Assembly (NCBI RefSeq): GCF_000426385.1
Contig: NZ_AUFG01000005.1
Coordinates: 62,001 to 126,000 of the forward strand
Direction of reading: 5' to 3'
DNA: 64,000 nt
Origin: Arsenicicoccus bolidensis DSM 15745
Lineage (GTDB): Bacteria; Actinomycetota; Actinomycetes; Actinomycetales; Dermatophilaceae
A program made the position numbers and the translations under genes. The notes below the pieces were generated by a model, which worked only from the letters and a program-made list of their open reading frames with translations, did not search any database and was not told the DNA's origin. Each line of letters begins with the position of its first letter. The first letter of the stretch is position 1. Below, piece after piece: positions 1 to 9,600 of this stretch.

Positions 1-1
1 C

Positions 2-742
2 GTCATGGAGAAGGCCGGGATGCGGCGCGAGGAGCACGGTGTCGAAGACTCCTGGCACGCCGAGCACGGCTGGGTCGACGGCTACGGGTACGCGATCCTG
101 GCGCAGGAGTGGCGGGGTGAGGTGCGTGGCCTTCGTGAGATCCGCGACGCGTCGGCGGCGGTCCCGCCACGACGGGCCCTCCCTGATCCTGTGCCGTGGG
201 AGAGCGGGGCGCGGCATACGGCCAGGTTGTCCCTGGGCGACGCCTCACCGGACGACGTGGACCAGATGCTGCGCTATCGCAACCGGCCCGACGTCGGACG
301 CTTGATGCTGCGAACGCAGGTGGAGCCGAGGGCCTTTCGTCGCGCGTGGCTGGAGCCCGGCGAGAACGACCGGTCGTTCGTCGCCCGCCTCGGGGACCGG
401 GTGGTCGGCACCTGCTCGATCGCGGTGCGGGACGGCAGCGGCCAGCCGGGCGGACCCGTGCAGGGCTGCGAGGCGGAGCTCGGCTACGTGCTGGACCCGG
501 CCTTCCACGGACAGGGCTACGGGCGGGAGATCGCCGCTGCCGGCCTGGACCGCTGCTTCCGCGAGCTCGGGGTGCGTCGGGTGACCGCCGGCCTGTATGC
601 CGACAACGTGGCGTCGGCCCGGTTGCTGTCCGGGCTCGGGATGCGCCTGGAGCAGTACGGTGTCCGCGACTCGTGGCATCCCGACCACGGCTGGGTGGAC
701 GGCGCGGCATACGGCCTGCTCGCCCGCGAGTGGCGGGCCTGA
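2..742 (+). CDS. Tandem GNAT N-acetyltransferase, 5' end outside window
   Basis: The frame is open to the left edge, so only the C-terminal part is seen. The last 170 or so residues form a complete GNAT domain that would transfer an acetyl group from acetyl-CoA to an amine; the segment YVLDPAFHGQGYGREIA is the acetyl-CoA binding region (Q/RxxGxG/A type). The first 38 visible residues match the end of this same domain (GVEDSWHAEHGWVDG against GVRDSWHPDHGWVDG; about 21 of 33 positions agree), so they are the tail of a second, upstream GNAT domain in the same frame. A linker of about 35 residues joins them. The substrate cannot be told; RimJ-like acetylation is possible. Confidence 0.75.
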   Translation, partial: VMEKAGMRREEHGVEDSWHAEHGWVDGYGYAILAQEWRGEVRGLREIRDASAAVPPRRALPDPVPWESGARHTARLSLGDASPDDVDQMLRYRNRPDVGRLMLRTQVEPRAFRRAWLEPGENDRSFVARLGDRVVGTCSIAVRDGSGQPGGPVQGCEAELGYVLDPAFHGQGYGREIAAAGLDRCFRELGVRRVTAGLYADNVASARLLSGLGMRLEQYGVRDSWHPDHGWVDGAAYGLLAREWRA

Positions 743-819
743 CCTCGACCGCAGCGCCAGCCACGCGACCACCCGGCCCGCCTGACCATCCGACCCCGTG
801 CCCGAGGAGACCGCTGAAC

Positions 820-1835
820 CTGCGATTCCCCGCCCCGCTGCGGCCCGGCGACACCGTCGGGGTGACGAGCCCTTCGTCAGGGGTGTCGGGGGCGCTGCAG
901 GCGCGCCTCGACGTCGCCCTGGCGACGGTGCGTGACCGGGGCTACCAGGTCGTCGTCGGTGACTGCATGGACGGCTCGGGCCACCTCAGCGCGCCCGCCG
1001 CCGAACGGGCTGCCGAGCTGCAAGGCATGCTGCTGGACCCGTCGATCCGGGCCGTGGTGCCCCCGTGGGGCGGTGAGACGGCGATCGACCTGATCGGCCT
1101 GCTGGACTGGGAGCAGATCGGCCGGGCGGAGCCGACGTGGGTCGTGGGGTTCTCCGACATCGCCACGCTCATCACCCCGCTGACGCTGGTCGCGGGTTGG
1201 GCGACCATCCACGGCAACAACCTCATGGACACCCCCTACCTCACTCCCGAGGGCCTCGTGTCGTGGCTGGACATCGTCACCCTCGGCCAGGGGGCCACCG
1301 TCGTCCAGACGCCGCCGGGTCGGCACCGACGGGGATTCGTCGACTACGTCGAGCATCCGGGCGTCGACGAGTACCTGCTCGACGTCCCCGGATCGTGGAC
1401 GCGGCTGGACTCCCTGGGCGGGGAGGTCGACGTCACCGGTCGGCTCGTCGGGGGCTGCATCGAGACGCTGGCCAACCTGGCCGGCACCAGATATCTCGAC
1501 ACGAGCCCGCTCGCGGAGCTGGGAGACGGCCTCCTCGTCTACGTGGAGGCGGCCGGAGACGACGCCCCGGCGATCTGCCGCAACCTGCACGGGATGCGGC
1601 TCAACGGGGTGTTCGACCACGCCCGCGCCGTCCTGGTCGGACGCACCTATGCGCCACCGGGGGAGACCCTCACGCAGCACGAGGCGGTGGTCGACGCCCT
1701 GGGATGCTCGAGATCCCCATCGTCGCGGACGTCGAGTGCGGACACTGGGCCCCCTACCTGCCGCTCGTCAACGGGGCCCTCGCCAGGGTGGAGCAGGGGC
1801 CGGGCATCGCGTGCATCACGCAGACGCTCGCCTGA
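820..1835 (+). pseudogene. S66 family LD-carboxypeptidase (MccF/LdcA type), frameshifted
   Basis: S66 peptidases cleave the L,D bond of muropeptides or detoxify microcin C-like compounds. The N-terminal part shows the family order: a start like RFPAPLRPGDTVGV, a PPWGG segment, the nucleophile serine in VVGFSDIATL, and the catalytic glutamate in GGCIETLANL. At the G run at 1701-1703 the frame breaks. The family C-terminus, with the catalytic histidine in ECGHWAPYLPL, continues in another frame to the stop at 1833-1835. Adding one G restores the expected reading. The start is unclear: GAGGAGA at 804-810 sits before a CTG at 820, and no ATG or GTG in this frame is well placed. As written the Ser-Glu-His triad is incomplete. 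Confidence 0.8.
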
Positions 1836-1906
1836 GCCAGCCACCTCGCCGCGGCGAGACTCGGTGGGATCTCCACCGGCAGATGCCTGGGGCACCCGGC
1901 GTCGAC

Positions 1907-3388
1907 CTAGGCCAGCGACTCCTGGAGGTACGTCAGCGCCTGGCGCGCGGTCCATCCCTGCGGGTGACGCGCGATGAGCTCGACGGCCCCGGTGAGGTCC
2001 TGGCCGAGGGTGACGAGCGGCACCTCGGCATACCCGTCGGTGCGGTGCTGCCCCAGGCCGATGTCGGCCATCAGCCCGTTGCACAGGCACTGCCGTCCGA
2101 CGGTGTCCGCCAGGCTGCCGCCCTTGCGCAGGTGCATGTGCACCGGCTCCGCCGGGCACCGGTATCCGACCTTGCCGTCCGATCGCTCGTAGGGCTGGCG
2201 CAGGTAGGACAGGTCGCACAGGCGCGGGCGAGCGGCATAGACGTCGGCATCGCTGGCCGTGCCGGGGAGCACCGCCACCTTGAACGGGAACCCGGTGGGG
2301 CTGGCACGCGGGTCGTTGCGCACGGTCAGGTCGCCATCGCGCAGGCGCGCCAGCAGCTGGTTGCGATTGTCGTCGCTGAGGCCGGAGTCCAGGCTGAGCG
2401 CGAACAACGTCCCCACCTGGACGCCCACCGCTCCGGACCGGATCGCCGTGGCGAGGTGCGCCGGGGTCGCTGCTGCGCCGGCCACCCAGAAGGGCAGCCC
2501 GAACTGGGTCAGCTTGGCGAGGTCGGCCTCGTCCCGGGGGCCGTACACCGGGTCGCCCGTCTCGTCGAGCTGCAGCCTGCCGCGGGGAGGGGCGGAGTGG
2601 CCTCCGGCAGGGGGCCGCTCGACGACGAAGCCGTCGGGGCGGATCTCGGGGTCACGGTGCAGGTAGGACGCGAGCTGGTTGATCGAGATGATGGCGAGGA
2701 AGTCGGGTCGGGTGAGGGTGGGCATCTCGGGTCCGACCAGGTCCACCGGATCGACCTCGATCGACCGCGTGGTGCTGGCCCCCACGACATCAGCGGTGAT
2801 CCGACCGACCTGCCCGGCAGCGAGCGCGCGCAGCAGCGCCGGGATCTCGCGGGGGATGCCGGCACCCATGAGGACGTAGTCCACCCCCGCGAGCATGGCT
2901 CCGAGCACCGCGGTCGGCGTGGCCATCTGGATCTTCTCCAGCAGGTTGACGCCCACGACCCCGTCGTGGCCCTCCTTGGCCAGCCAGACCTCCGCGAAGT
3001 TGGCGACGACGGCGAGCTCCTGCCCCTCGCGGCTGGTCGACAGCGTCAGCTTGGGGACCGGGCGATAGGGGGCGTCGTCGGGTCGCCCACCATCGATGAA
3101 GTAGGTGTCGAGCACGCGCTGGGCGACGGGGAGGTTGGGGAAGTGCGCCAGCGCCCGTCGGTAGTGCCCGCCCGGGTCACCGTCCTGCAGGATCCGAGCC
3201 AGGACCGCGTCCAGAGCCGTTCCGGAGACCACACCTAGGTGACCGTTGGTGGAGATCGTGCGAGCCAGCCGCCAGCCGGACACCGCCACGCCCATGCCGC
3301 CCTGGATGATCACCGGCCGGGGGCGGTGATCGCCTCGCGCCAGCGTCCCGGTGTCGGCCTGGGTGGTCAGGGACGGGGCTGCGGTCAT
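1907..3388 (-). CDS. Nitronate monooxygenase / PfaD-like flavoprotein
   Basis: A predicted FMN-dependent TIM-barrel enzyme of the 2-nitropropane dioxygenase superfamily. The N-terminal strand VIIQGGMGVAVSGW is typical, followed by GVNLLEKIQM, LMGAGIPREIP and the phosphate-binding stretch GAVGVQVGTLFAL. At about 493 residues it is longer than plain nitronate monooxygenases (320-360) and carries a C-terminal cysteine-containing extension with GRQCLCNGL, which is closer to the PfaD branch. No polyketide or polyunsaturated fatty acid genes are nearby, so that role is not supported. The start at 3388 gives MTAAPSLTT; an ATG at 3448 would add 20 weakly plausible residues. It appears to be a single-gene unit. 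Confidence 0.8.
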   Translation of the reverse strand: MTAAPSLTTQADTGTLARGDHRPRPVIIQGGMGVAVSGWRLARTISTNGHLGVVSGTALDAVLARILQDGDPGGHYRRALAHFPNLPVAQRVLDTYFIDGGRPDDAPYRPVPKLTLSTSREGQELAVVANFAEVWLAKEGHDGVVGVNLLEKIQMATPTAVLGAMLAGVDYVLMGAGIPREIPALLRALAAGQVGRITADVVGASTTRSIEVDPVDLVGPEMPTLTRPDFLAIISINQLASYLHRDPEIRPDGFVVERPPAGGHSAPPRGRLQLDETGDPVYGPRDEADLAKLTQFGLPFWVAGAAATPAHLATAIRSGAVGVQVGTLFALSLDSGLSDDNRNQLLARLRDGDLTVRNDPRASPTGFPFKVAVLPGTASDADVYAARPRLCDLSYLRQPYERSDGKVGYRCPAEPVHMHLRKGGSLADTVGRQCLCNGLMADIGLGQHRTDGYAEVPLVTLGQDLTGAVELIARHPQGWTARQALTYLQESLA

Positions 3389-3502
3389 GGAGGGACCCAC
3401 TTTCGGTAGACCTCGGGTGCGGGCGGCGCGGGTGCCGTCATCAGCCACGCTAGACCCATCCGGGGGCCACCTCGTGCTACCCGCAGGTACCGCCCGTCGT
3501 GC

Positions 3503-4144
3503 TCACCGAGCCTGTCCCGGCCCGTCGCCGAGGGACGCCCAGTCAGCTGCGGTCATGGCCATGACGTGGGCGTCGACCCAGCCGTCGTCGAACCGGAGGG
3601 CGTCACGCAGGGTGCCCTCGTGCCGGAACCCCACCGTGTCGTAGACGTGACGGGCGCGCGGGTTGAACGCGTAGACCTCGAGGGCGACCCGGTGCAGGTG
3701 CTGCTCCTCGAAGGCGTGGCGCACCGTCAGCCACGTGGCCTCGGTCCCCAGGCCCCGGCCGGTCGCACCGGAGATCCAGATCCGGAAGCCGCACGACAGG
3801 TTCTCGACGTCGACGTCGTTGAGCACCGACTCGCCCACGACGCGTCCCGTCTCACGCTCCTCGATCACCCATACCGTGCGGTCGTCGGCCGTCGACCAGG
3901 CGTCATAGATGTCCTCGAGCCGGTCCCGGGTGAACCGGTGTGGCTGGTCGGGAGCGCCTGAGTGGACGGACCCGGTGAGCCGACCGACCTCGGGGTCGGC
4001 GAGCAGGGGCCACAGGTGATCGACGCTGTCGCGGGTCGCGGGGACGAACCGCACGAGTCGACCGTCCAGGACGGGCTTGCGGGTGAAGTCGGGGGCGGAC
4101 ACGAGCCCACTGTGCGTGGCGACGGACGCGCGTGACAAGCACAT
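3503..4144 (-). CDS. GNAT family N-acetyltransferase (RimJ/RimL-like)
   Basis: A protein of about 213 residues with the layout of RimJ/RimL-type acetyltransferases: an N-terminal strand LVRFVPATRDSVDHLWPLL, the central RIWISGATGRGLGTEATW segment that matches the acetyl-CoA pyrophosphate loop, and the C-terminal HRVALEVYAFNPRARHVY segment followed by GFRHEGTLRDA. The start is ATG at 4144; a GTG at 4102 is an alternative closer to the conserved core. It is divergent from the MntA/HepT pair with only about 33 bases between the starts, so the promoters may overlap. The target amine is unknown. Confidence 0.75.
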   Translation of the reverse strand: MCLSRASVATHSGLVSAPDFTRKPVLDGRLVRFVPATRDSVDHLWPLLADPEVGRLTGSVHSGAPDQPHRFTRDRLEDIYDAWSTADDRTVWVIEERETGRVVGESVLNDVDVENLSCGFRIWISGATGRGLGTEATWLTVRHAFEEQHLHRVALEVYAFNPRARHVYDTVGFRHEGTLRDALRFDDGWVDAHVMAMTAADWASLGDGPGQAR

Positions 4145-4177
4145 TGCCTCGGCAACCCAGGCACGCTCCCGGCTATC

Positions 4178-4591
4178 GTGGGGATCGTGATCACGGTCCA
4201 GGACAGCCTCGCCCGGCTGCGACGCGTCGCCGACGACGGCAGCCTGGCGAGCGCCTGCCTGGAGATCGGGGTGGCGCTCCTCGTGGTCCATGGATCCGTG
4301 CTGACGCGCCCTGACCGGGCCCGCGACGTCGACCTGGCCTACGCCGTGCTCGGTGAGCCGGCGTCGGACGAGCTCACCCTGGTTAACCGGTTCCACGAGC
4401 TCGTGCCGGGCGACCACCTGGACCTGATGGACCTGGGCCGAGCCGACCCGGTCGCGCGGCTGGCCGCCCTCCAGCGGGGGGAGCTGCTGCACGAGGCGGA
4501 GCCACACCTCTACGCCGAGCAGCACCTGGCGGCCGTCGGCGCCTATCGGGACACGCAGTGGATGCGCGATCGCGCCCTGGAGCGGCTCTGA
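4178..4591 (+). CDS. mntA: MntA-type nucleotidyltransferase antitoxin (MNT domain)
   Basis: A minimal nucleotidyltransferase of 137 residues. The diagnostic motif is HGSVLTRPDRARDVDL: G39-S40 then D50 and D52, with another acidic pair near D82 and D85. MntA antitoxins use ATP to AMPylate a tyrosine on the partner HepT and so block it. The usual spacing between GS and DxD is ten residues; here I count nine. The GTG at 4178 is the start used; a second GTG at 4187 is possible. The stop overlaps the ATG of the HepT-like gene (TGATG), which indicates translational coupling and supports a two-gene toxin-antitoxin unit. Confidence 0.8.
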   Translation: MGIVITVQDSLARLRRVADDGSLASACLEIGVALLVVHGSVLTRPDRARDVDLAYAVLGEPASDELTLVNRFHELVPGDHLDLMDLGRADPVARLAALQRGELLHEAEPHLYAEQHLAAVGAYRDTQWMRDRALERL

Positions 4592-5088
4592 TGCCCCCTC
4601 GCGACCTCGACGACCAGGTGGTCGTACGACGGCTGACCGCCATCCGTGAGCTGGTGGACCTGCTGGCCCGCCAGGGGGAGGTCAGCGGGGCGCAGCTGCG
4701 GGACGACCTCGTGCTGCGCCTGGCCGTGGAGCGCGCTCTGTCTCAGCTGGTCGACCTGGCCAGCGACGTCAACTCGCACGTCGTGGCCGTCGCGGGGATC
4801 GCTGAGCCCACGGATTACCGCTCGTCCTTCCGCCAGGCTGCGCGCGCTGGACTGATCACTGACGAGCTGGCGAGACGTCTCGGCCCCAGCGTCGGCCTGC
4901 GCGACATCGTCATCCACGAGTACGTGCAGGTCGACCTGGACCTGGTGGCGAGGGCCGTTCCCCAGGCCGCGTCGCAGTTCGACGAGTACGTCGCGCAGGT
5001 CAAGGCCTGGCTGCAGGCCCGCGCCCAGGAACCGGCTGCCCCGGTGACGCCGGTGACGCCGGTGACGCCGGGTGAGCGGGCTGGCTAG
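4591..5088 (+). CDS. hepT: HepT-like HEPN domain ribonuclease toxin (DUF86 type)
   Basis: A helical protein of 165 residues with the HEPN ribonuclease signature Rx4HxY in LRDIVIHEY (R104, H109, Y111). In characterised HepT/MntA pairs the toxin cleaves RNA and the tyrosine of this motif is AMPylated by MntA. The gene starts at the ATG that overlaps the mntA stop, so the pair is coupled. The C-terminus is a low-complexity tail with three copies of PVT, encoded by a 9-bp tandem repeat near 5041-5067. The next gene, a DUF3626/GHKL ATPase fusion, begins 50 bases downstream on the same strand and may be cotranscribed. Catalytic residues look intact, so the toxin should be active. Confidence 0.8.
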   Translation: MPPRDLDDQVVVRRLTAIRELVDLLARQGEVSGAQLRDDLVLRLAVERALSQLVDLASDVNSHVVAVAGIAEPTDYRSSFRQAARAGLITDELARRLGPSVGLRDIVIHEYVQVDLDLVARAVPQAASQFDEYVAQVKAWLQARAQEPAAPVTPVTPVTPGERAG

Positions 5089-5138
5089 GGTCGTCGTATG
5101 ACGTCCCACGAGCGCGGTGCCCACGCGGAGCGAAGGCG

Positions 5139-6611
5139 GTGACGGAGGCAAGCCGCTGGGCGCGGTCCGCGGTGGCGCACGTGGACGGCCTGAGCAGAGG
5201 TGGGGCTCTGGACCGCTCGCTGCGCGTCACCGTGAACTTCCACCCGGACCGGGGACCCCGCGGCGACACGGTCATGGACCGCCTCGCTCGTGACGGCATC
5301 TATCGAAGCCAGTTCGAGACGGGCACCAGCAACGGCGGCCTCACCGCACATCCTGGTGGTGATCGGTTCCGTTGGGAGACAAGGATGTTCGGGGGTGCGT
5401 ATGACGACGCGCCCTTCTCGGAGCGGCCTCGGTACGGCGCGCTGAACCACCGTCGCCGCGGGGTCGGGGGAGCGGTGCGCTTCGGGTCGTCCCACCTGCG
5501 CCTGGCCGAGCCTGTCCTGGACCGGACGACCTTCTGCTTCCCGGACTCGTTCCGCGAACCGGCGGACTTCGGGACGGCCCGTCGCTTCGACCTGCTGCGT
5601 CTGTCGGACGCTTTCGACCTCGCTGCGGCGGCGTGCACCTCCGAGCGGGAGGAGGCCGAGCAGGGCGGCTTGCTGGACGACTACGTGGAGGCCCACGTCC
5701 ACGGCGTCGTCGCGATCCCGGACGACGTCGAGGCGGTGGTGCTGGATCCGTCATACCGGGGAACCGAGGCCGAGGAAGCAGCCGGCGCGCTGGGGGTGCC
5801 GGTCGAGTGGCACGAGGGCCGGGTGCTGATGGTCGAGGAGCTCGGGCGGCGTCGGCACTACCGCGACCCTGGCGCGTACGAGGTGGGAGTGGCGGTAGCG
5901 CGGGACGGGCTGCTCGATGCCGCCATCATCGGGGAGGCCGCGCGCACGGGACTGCACCATCCGCAGAGCCTCAAGCAGGTCTGGCACCTCACGGCGAGGT
6001 TCGGTCGTCCGGTCCATGACTGGCGGACGACGACGCACGACTGGGGCACCTCGGTCGACCACGGGCATCTCGCCGAGCTGCGTTCCCGTGCACGGGCGCT
6101 CGGGGGCGTCAGCCTGCGCCACCTGGTGCTGGAGGTGCTGGCCTACGCGAACGACGAGGCCGAGGAGCTGGTTCGCCAGGGACTGGCTGTCGTCACGCTG
6201 CACCCGGACGGGTCCGTGGAGATCCGTGACGACGGACGGGGGACGGACACCCGCCGCGACGACGCCGGGAGGATCGTGCGCAAGCCCGTGATGGCGACGC
6301 AGGATGTGCGCTTCGCCGATCCCGGGTCCGCGCCACGGTTCGCGGACGGTCGACCGAGGGCGGGGATGTCGTCCGTAGCCGCCGTCTCGCGCTGGCTCGT
6401 GCACACCAACCGCCGGGAGGAGGGCGCCTGGTCGCAGCGCTACGAGCACGGTGTGCCGACGACGATCTTGGAGGACGTCACGCCGTCCCCCGGTGAGGGG
6501 ACGGGGACGAGCGTGCGGTTCCTGCCGGACCCTGCCTACGTCGCGGTGGGGGACCTGTCGTCGGACGACCTCGGCCGTCATCCGTGGATCGAGGTCAGGC
6601 TCCGTGGGTGA
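5139..6611 (+). CDS. DUF3626 domain fused to GyrB-type GHKL ATPase domain
   Basis: A 490-residue protein with two parts. Residues 1 to about 300 resemble DUF3626: FETGTSNGGLTAHPGGDR near 59-76, RFGSSHLRL near 114-122, DRTTFCFPDS near 128-137 and EAHVHG near 184-189. Residues about 320-490 are a GyrB-like GHKL ATPase: N-box LEVLAYANDEAEE (E332, N338), DDGRG at 364-368, a glycine-rich RAGMSSVAAVS near 407-417 and a GTGTSVRFLPD strand at the end. The ATPase part resembles small stand-alone actinobacterial proteins of the gyrase B fold, so the fusion is notable. The function of DUF3626 is unknown to me. It lies just downstream of the HepT/MntA pair. The start is GTG at 5139 behind GGAGCGAAGG. Confidence 0.72.
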   Translation: MTEASRWARSAVAHVDGLSRGGALDRSLRVTVNFHPDRGPRGDTVMDRLARDGIYRSQFETGTSNGGLTAHPGGDRFRWETRMFGGAYDDAPFSERPRYGALNHRRRGVGGAVRFGSSHLRLAEPVLDRTTFCFPDSFREPADFGTARRFDLLRLSDAFDLAAAACTSEREEAEQGGLLDDYVEAHVHGVVAIPDDVEAVVLDPSYRGTEAEEAAGALGVPVEWHEGRVLMVEELGRRRHYRDPGAYEVGVAVARDGLLDAAIIGEAARTGLHHPQSLKQVWHLTARFGRPVHDWRTTTHDWGTSVDHGHLAELRSRARALGGVSLRHLVLEVLAYANDEAEELVRQGLAVVTLHPDGSVEIRDDGRGTDTRRDDAGRIVRKPVMATQDVRFADPGSAPRFADGRPRAGMSSVAAVSRWLVHTNRREEGAWSQRYEHGVPTTILEDVTPSPGEGTGTSVRFLPDPAYVAVGDLSSDDLGRHPWIEVRLRG

Positions 6612-6692
6612 GGGCTCTGTTCCACCGATGGCCCGTCTGACGTCGGGTCTCGCCGCGGCGGAAGGCGTGATCCCAGGGGCACACGAGGCGAG

Positions 6693-9600
6693 TCACACGG
6701 CCTCCGGCAGGGCGCGGACCTCGAGGGAGGAGCCGTTCTGGGTCCGGATCAGCCTGACCTGGGCTGGAATTCGCTGCCTGAGCTCGGCGACGTGGCTGAT
6801 GATGCCGACGCTGCGACCGCCTGCTCGGAGGCCGTCGAGGACCTCCATCACGTGCTCCAGAGCCGCCTCGTCGAGCGTGCCGAACCCCTCGTCGACGAAC
6901 AGTGTGTCCAGGTCGACACCGCCGGCCTCGGCCCGTACTGCGTCGCCCAGCCCGAGCGCGAGCGCCAGGGAAGCCATGAAGGTCTCACCGCCGGACAGCG
7001 TCGTCGTGTCGCGTGCCTTGCCGCTCCAGGCGTCGACGACCTCCAGACCCAGCCCGCTGCGAGCACCGCGCGCCGCCAGCCGGTCGGAGTGGCGCAGCTC
7101 GTAGCGGCCGTCGGTCATCACGGCGAGCCGCTCGTTGGCCAGCACGACGACCTCCTCGAGACGGGCCGCCAGCACGTAGGTGGGCAGGCTCATCCGGCGC
7201 AGGTTGTTGGCACCGGTCCCGGCCACCGTGTCCGCGACCTCACGGATGGTGTCGGCACGACGCACGGCAGGAGCCAGCGACTCGAGGAGGCCGAGCACCT
7301 CGGCGGTGTGCCGGGCGAGGAGCGCGCCGGCGTCCTCCGCGACCCGCGCGGAGCCGGTCGCTTCGCGCGCAGCCGCCCTGGCGCGCTCCACCCTGATCGC
7401 CAGGGCCTCCAGGTCAGGGGTGTCGGTGGCCATCGCGTCGGCCACCTCGGGGTCGTCGAGGACGGCGCGTGCCTGCAGGAGGGCCTGGTCGTGGCGCGCC
7501 AGGGTGGTCTCGAGCCGGCGCCGCTGCTCGGTGGGCAGCGCGGCCGCTCGCACCTCCTGCGCGTCCTCGAAGTCTGAGCCCTGCAGGCTCTCGGCCAGGG
7601 TCTCCTCGGCTCGGAGCAGGTCGCGTCGAGCCCGTGCGTGGGCGGAGCGGGTCTCGTGCAGCACTCCCAGTGACTCGACCGCAGAGCGAACGCTCGTGAG
7701 GAGCTCACGGACCAGTGACGCACGCGGGACCGAGGACCGCTGCGGGGAGTCGGCCGGGGGGAGCACGAGCTGCAGGGTCTCCTCCTCACCGAGCTCGTCG
7801 AGCAGCCTCCAGGCCTCGGCGCGCTCGGCCTCGCTGCGGCTGCGGGCCAGCTCGACGCGTGAGCGGGCCGCCGCCAGCTGCTCGGAAGCGGCGCCGAGCG
7901 CGGTCCGCCGGCGCTCGATGTCGAGGTCCGCCTCGTGCAGGCGCGCCTCAGCCTTGACCAGAGCGGCAGCGGCCCGCTGCGCCGCGGTGTGATGCGCCTG
8001 GGCCGTGGCCAGGGCCGGCGCGACCTCCTCCGCCGGCAGGTCGTCGAGCGTGGCGAGCCGGTCGCGCAGCTCGTCGGCGTGCGCGGCCCGGGTGGCGCGA
8101 GCGGACTCGAGCGCGGACACCGCCTCGACCTCCGCGGACCGGGCCTGGGCGAGGACCGCCTCGGCGGCCTCCACGTCCTCGGACGTGACCAGGTCGCCGG
8201 CCTCGCCCGTGGCAGGGTCCGGATGCTCGGTCGCCCCGCACACCGGGCAGGGCTCGTCCGTCTCGAGGCCGAGCGCCAGCTCGGCCGCCAGGCCGTCGGC
8301 GCGTCGGCGGTGGAGCCGGGCGGCGTCCTCCTGCCGGGCACTGCGCTCCGCCGCAGCGGACGCGGCAGCGCGCGCGTGCGCGTCAACCCGTCCCTCGTCC
8401 GCGGTCAGCGTCTTGATGCGCGCCGCCGCGTCTCGAAGCCGCTCGACCTTGAGCCGGGCCGACTCCGCTCCCTCTGCCGTCGCGGTCAGCGCAGCCATGG
8501 CCTCGGCCTGCTCGGTCCGGGTGCCCTGGGCGCGCTCCAGGCGCGTCCGTGACTCCGCCACCGCGGCGGCGTGCCCGGTGACGGCTGCCGCGCTGGTCTC
8601 GGCCTCCTCCCGAGCGCTGTCCGCGTGGGACACCTGGACCGCGATGCGGGTGGCGAGGTCCGCCGCAGCGTCGACGCGGCGGGTGACGTCCCGCAGCACC
8701 TGCTCGTCGAGCTGGTCGAGCTGGTCGGGCTGGTCGAGCTGGTCGAGCTGGTCGGGCTGGTCGGGCTGTTCGGCGCCTCCCGGCTGTACGTCGAGACCCG
8801 CGTCGTCAGGTGCAGCCCGTGGCCGCAGGCCGAGGCCCGAGCCCAGTCCCGCGGGGAGGGCCTCGACCGCCTGACCATGAGCGGCCGCCGCCTCGACCGC
8901 GGCCGCAGACCGCTGGGAGGCGGTGGTGACGTAGGCGATGAGCTCGGCCGCCGCCGCCGCGCGACCAACCTGCTCCCGCACCGACCGGATGTCGTCGGCC
9001 TGCGCCTCGAGGCCGGCGAGCGTGGCTGTGGCCGTCGCCGCCTTGGCGCGCAGGGCGTGCACCCGGCGCCCGGTCTCGTCGGCGCTCGCGGCGCCTCGGC
9101 GGGCCGCGTCCGCGTCGGCGGCCGCAGCGCCGAGCGCGGCGACCACGCTCTCGACCCGGGCGCGGAGCGTCGTGAGTGCCTGCCTGATGGCGTCAGCGTC
9201 GGACGCCGTGGTGTCCACGAGCAGGTCCTCCACGGCATCCGTCGCCTCGGGCGTCGGGCTCGTCGCCTGCCCGTGCGCGAGGTCCGCGCCCACGGGCTGC
9301 CGCCGGTCGTCGTGGGGTGACTTCTCGGGCTGGGTGGGGTCGTGGACGGCGTTGCTCGATGCGGGCGCTGGTGCAACGGCCAGCGCCTGGCCCGCGGCGT
9401 CGTTGACGCGGGTGAGCGTGCTCGTGAGACGCGCACGCGCCTCCTTGACCTCGGCCTCCACCTCGCGGCGCCGGGCCTCCAGCCAACGCTGCACCTGCTC
9501 GAACCGCGTGGTGTCGAACAGTCGCTGCAGGATCGCGGCACGCTCGTCCGTCGAGGCCCGCAGGAAGCGGGCGAACTCGCCCTGGGGGAGCAGGACGACC

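Noticed and set aside
1907-3388. Part of a polyunsaturated fatty acid or polyketide cluster (PfaD)
   Set aside because: No ketosynthase, acyl carrier protein or related gene is present nearby.
5041-5067. Three copies of a 9-bp repeat at the hepT end as a regulatory array
   Set aside because: It is within the coding frame and gives a simple Pro-Val-Thr tail; only three copies, so no separate role is claimed.
6612-6692. A small gene between the DUF3626 fusion and sbcC
   Set aside because: The 80-base gap has no start with a ribosome site; it is simply the convergent gap.
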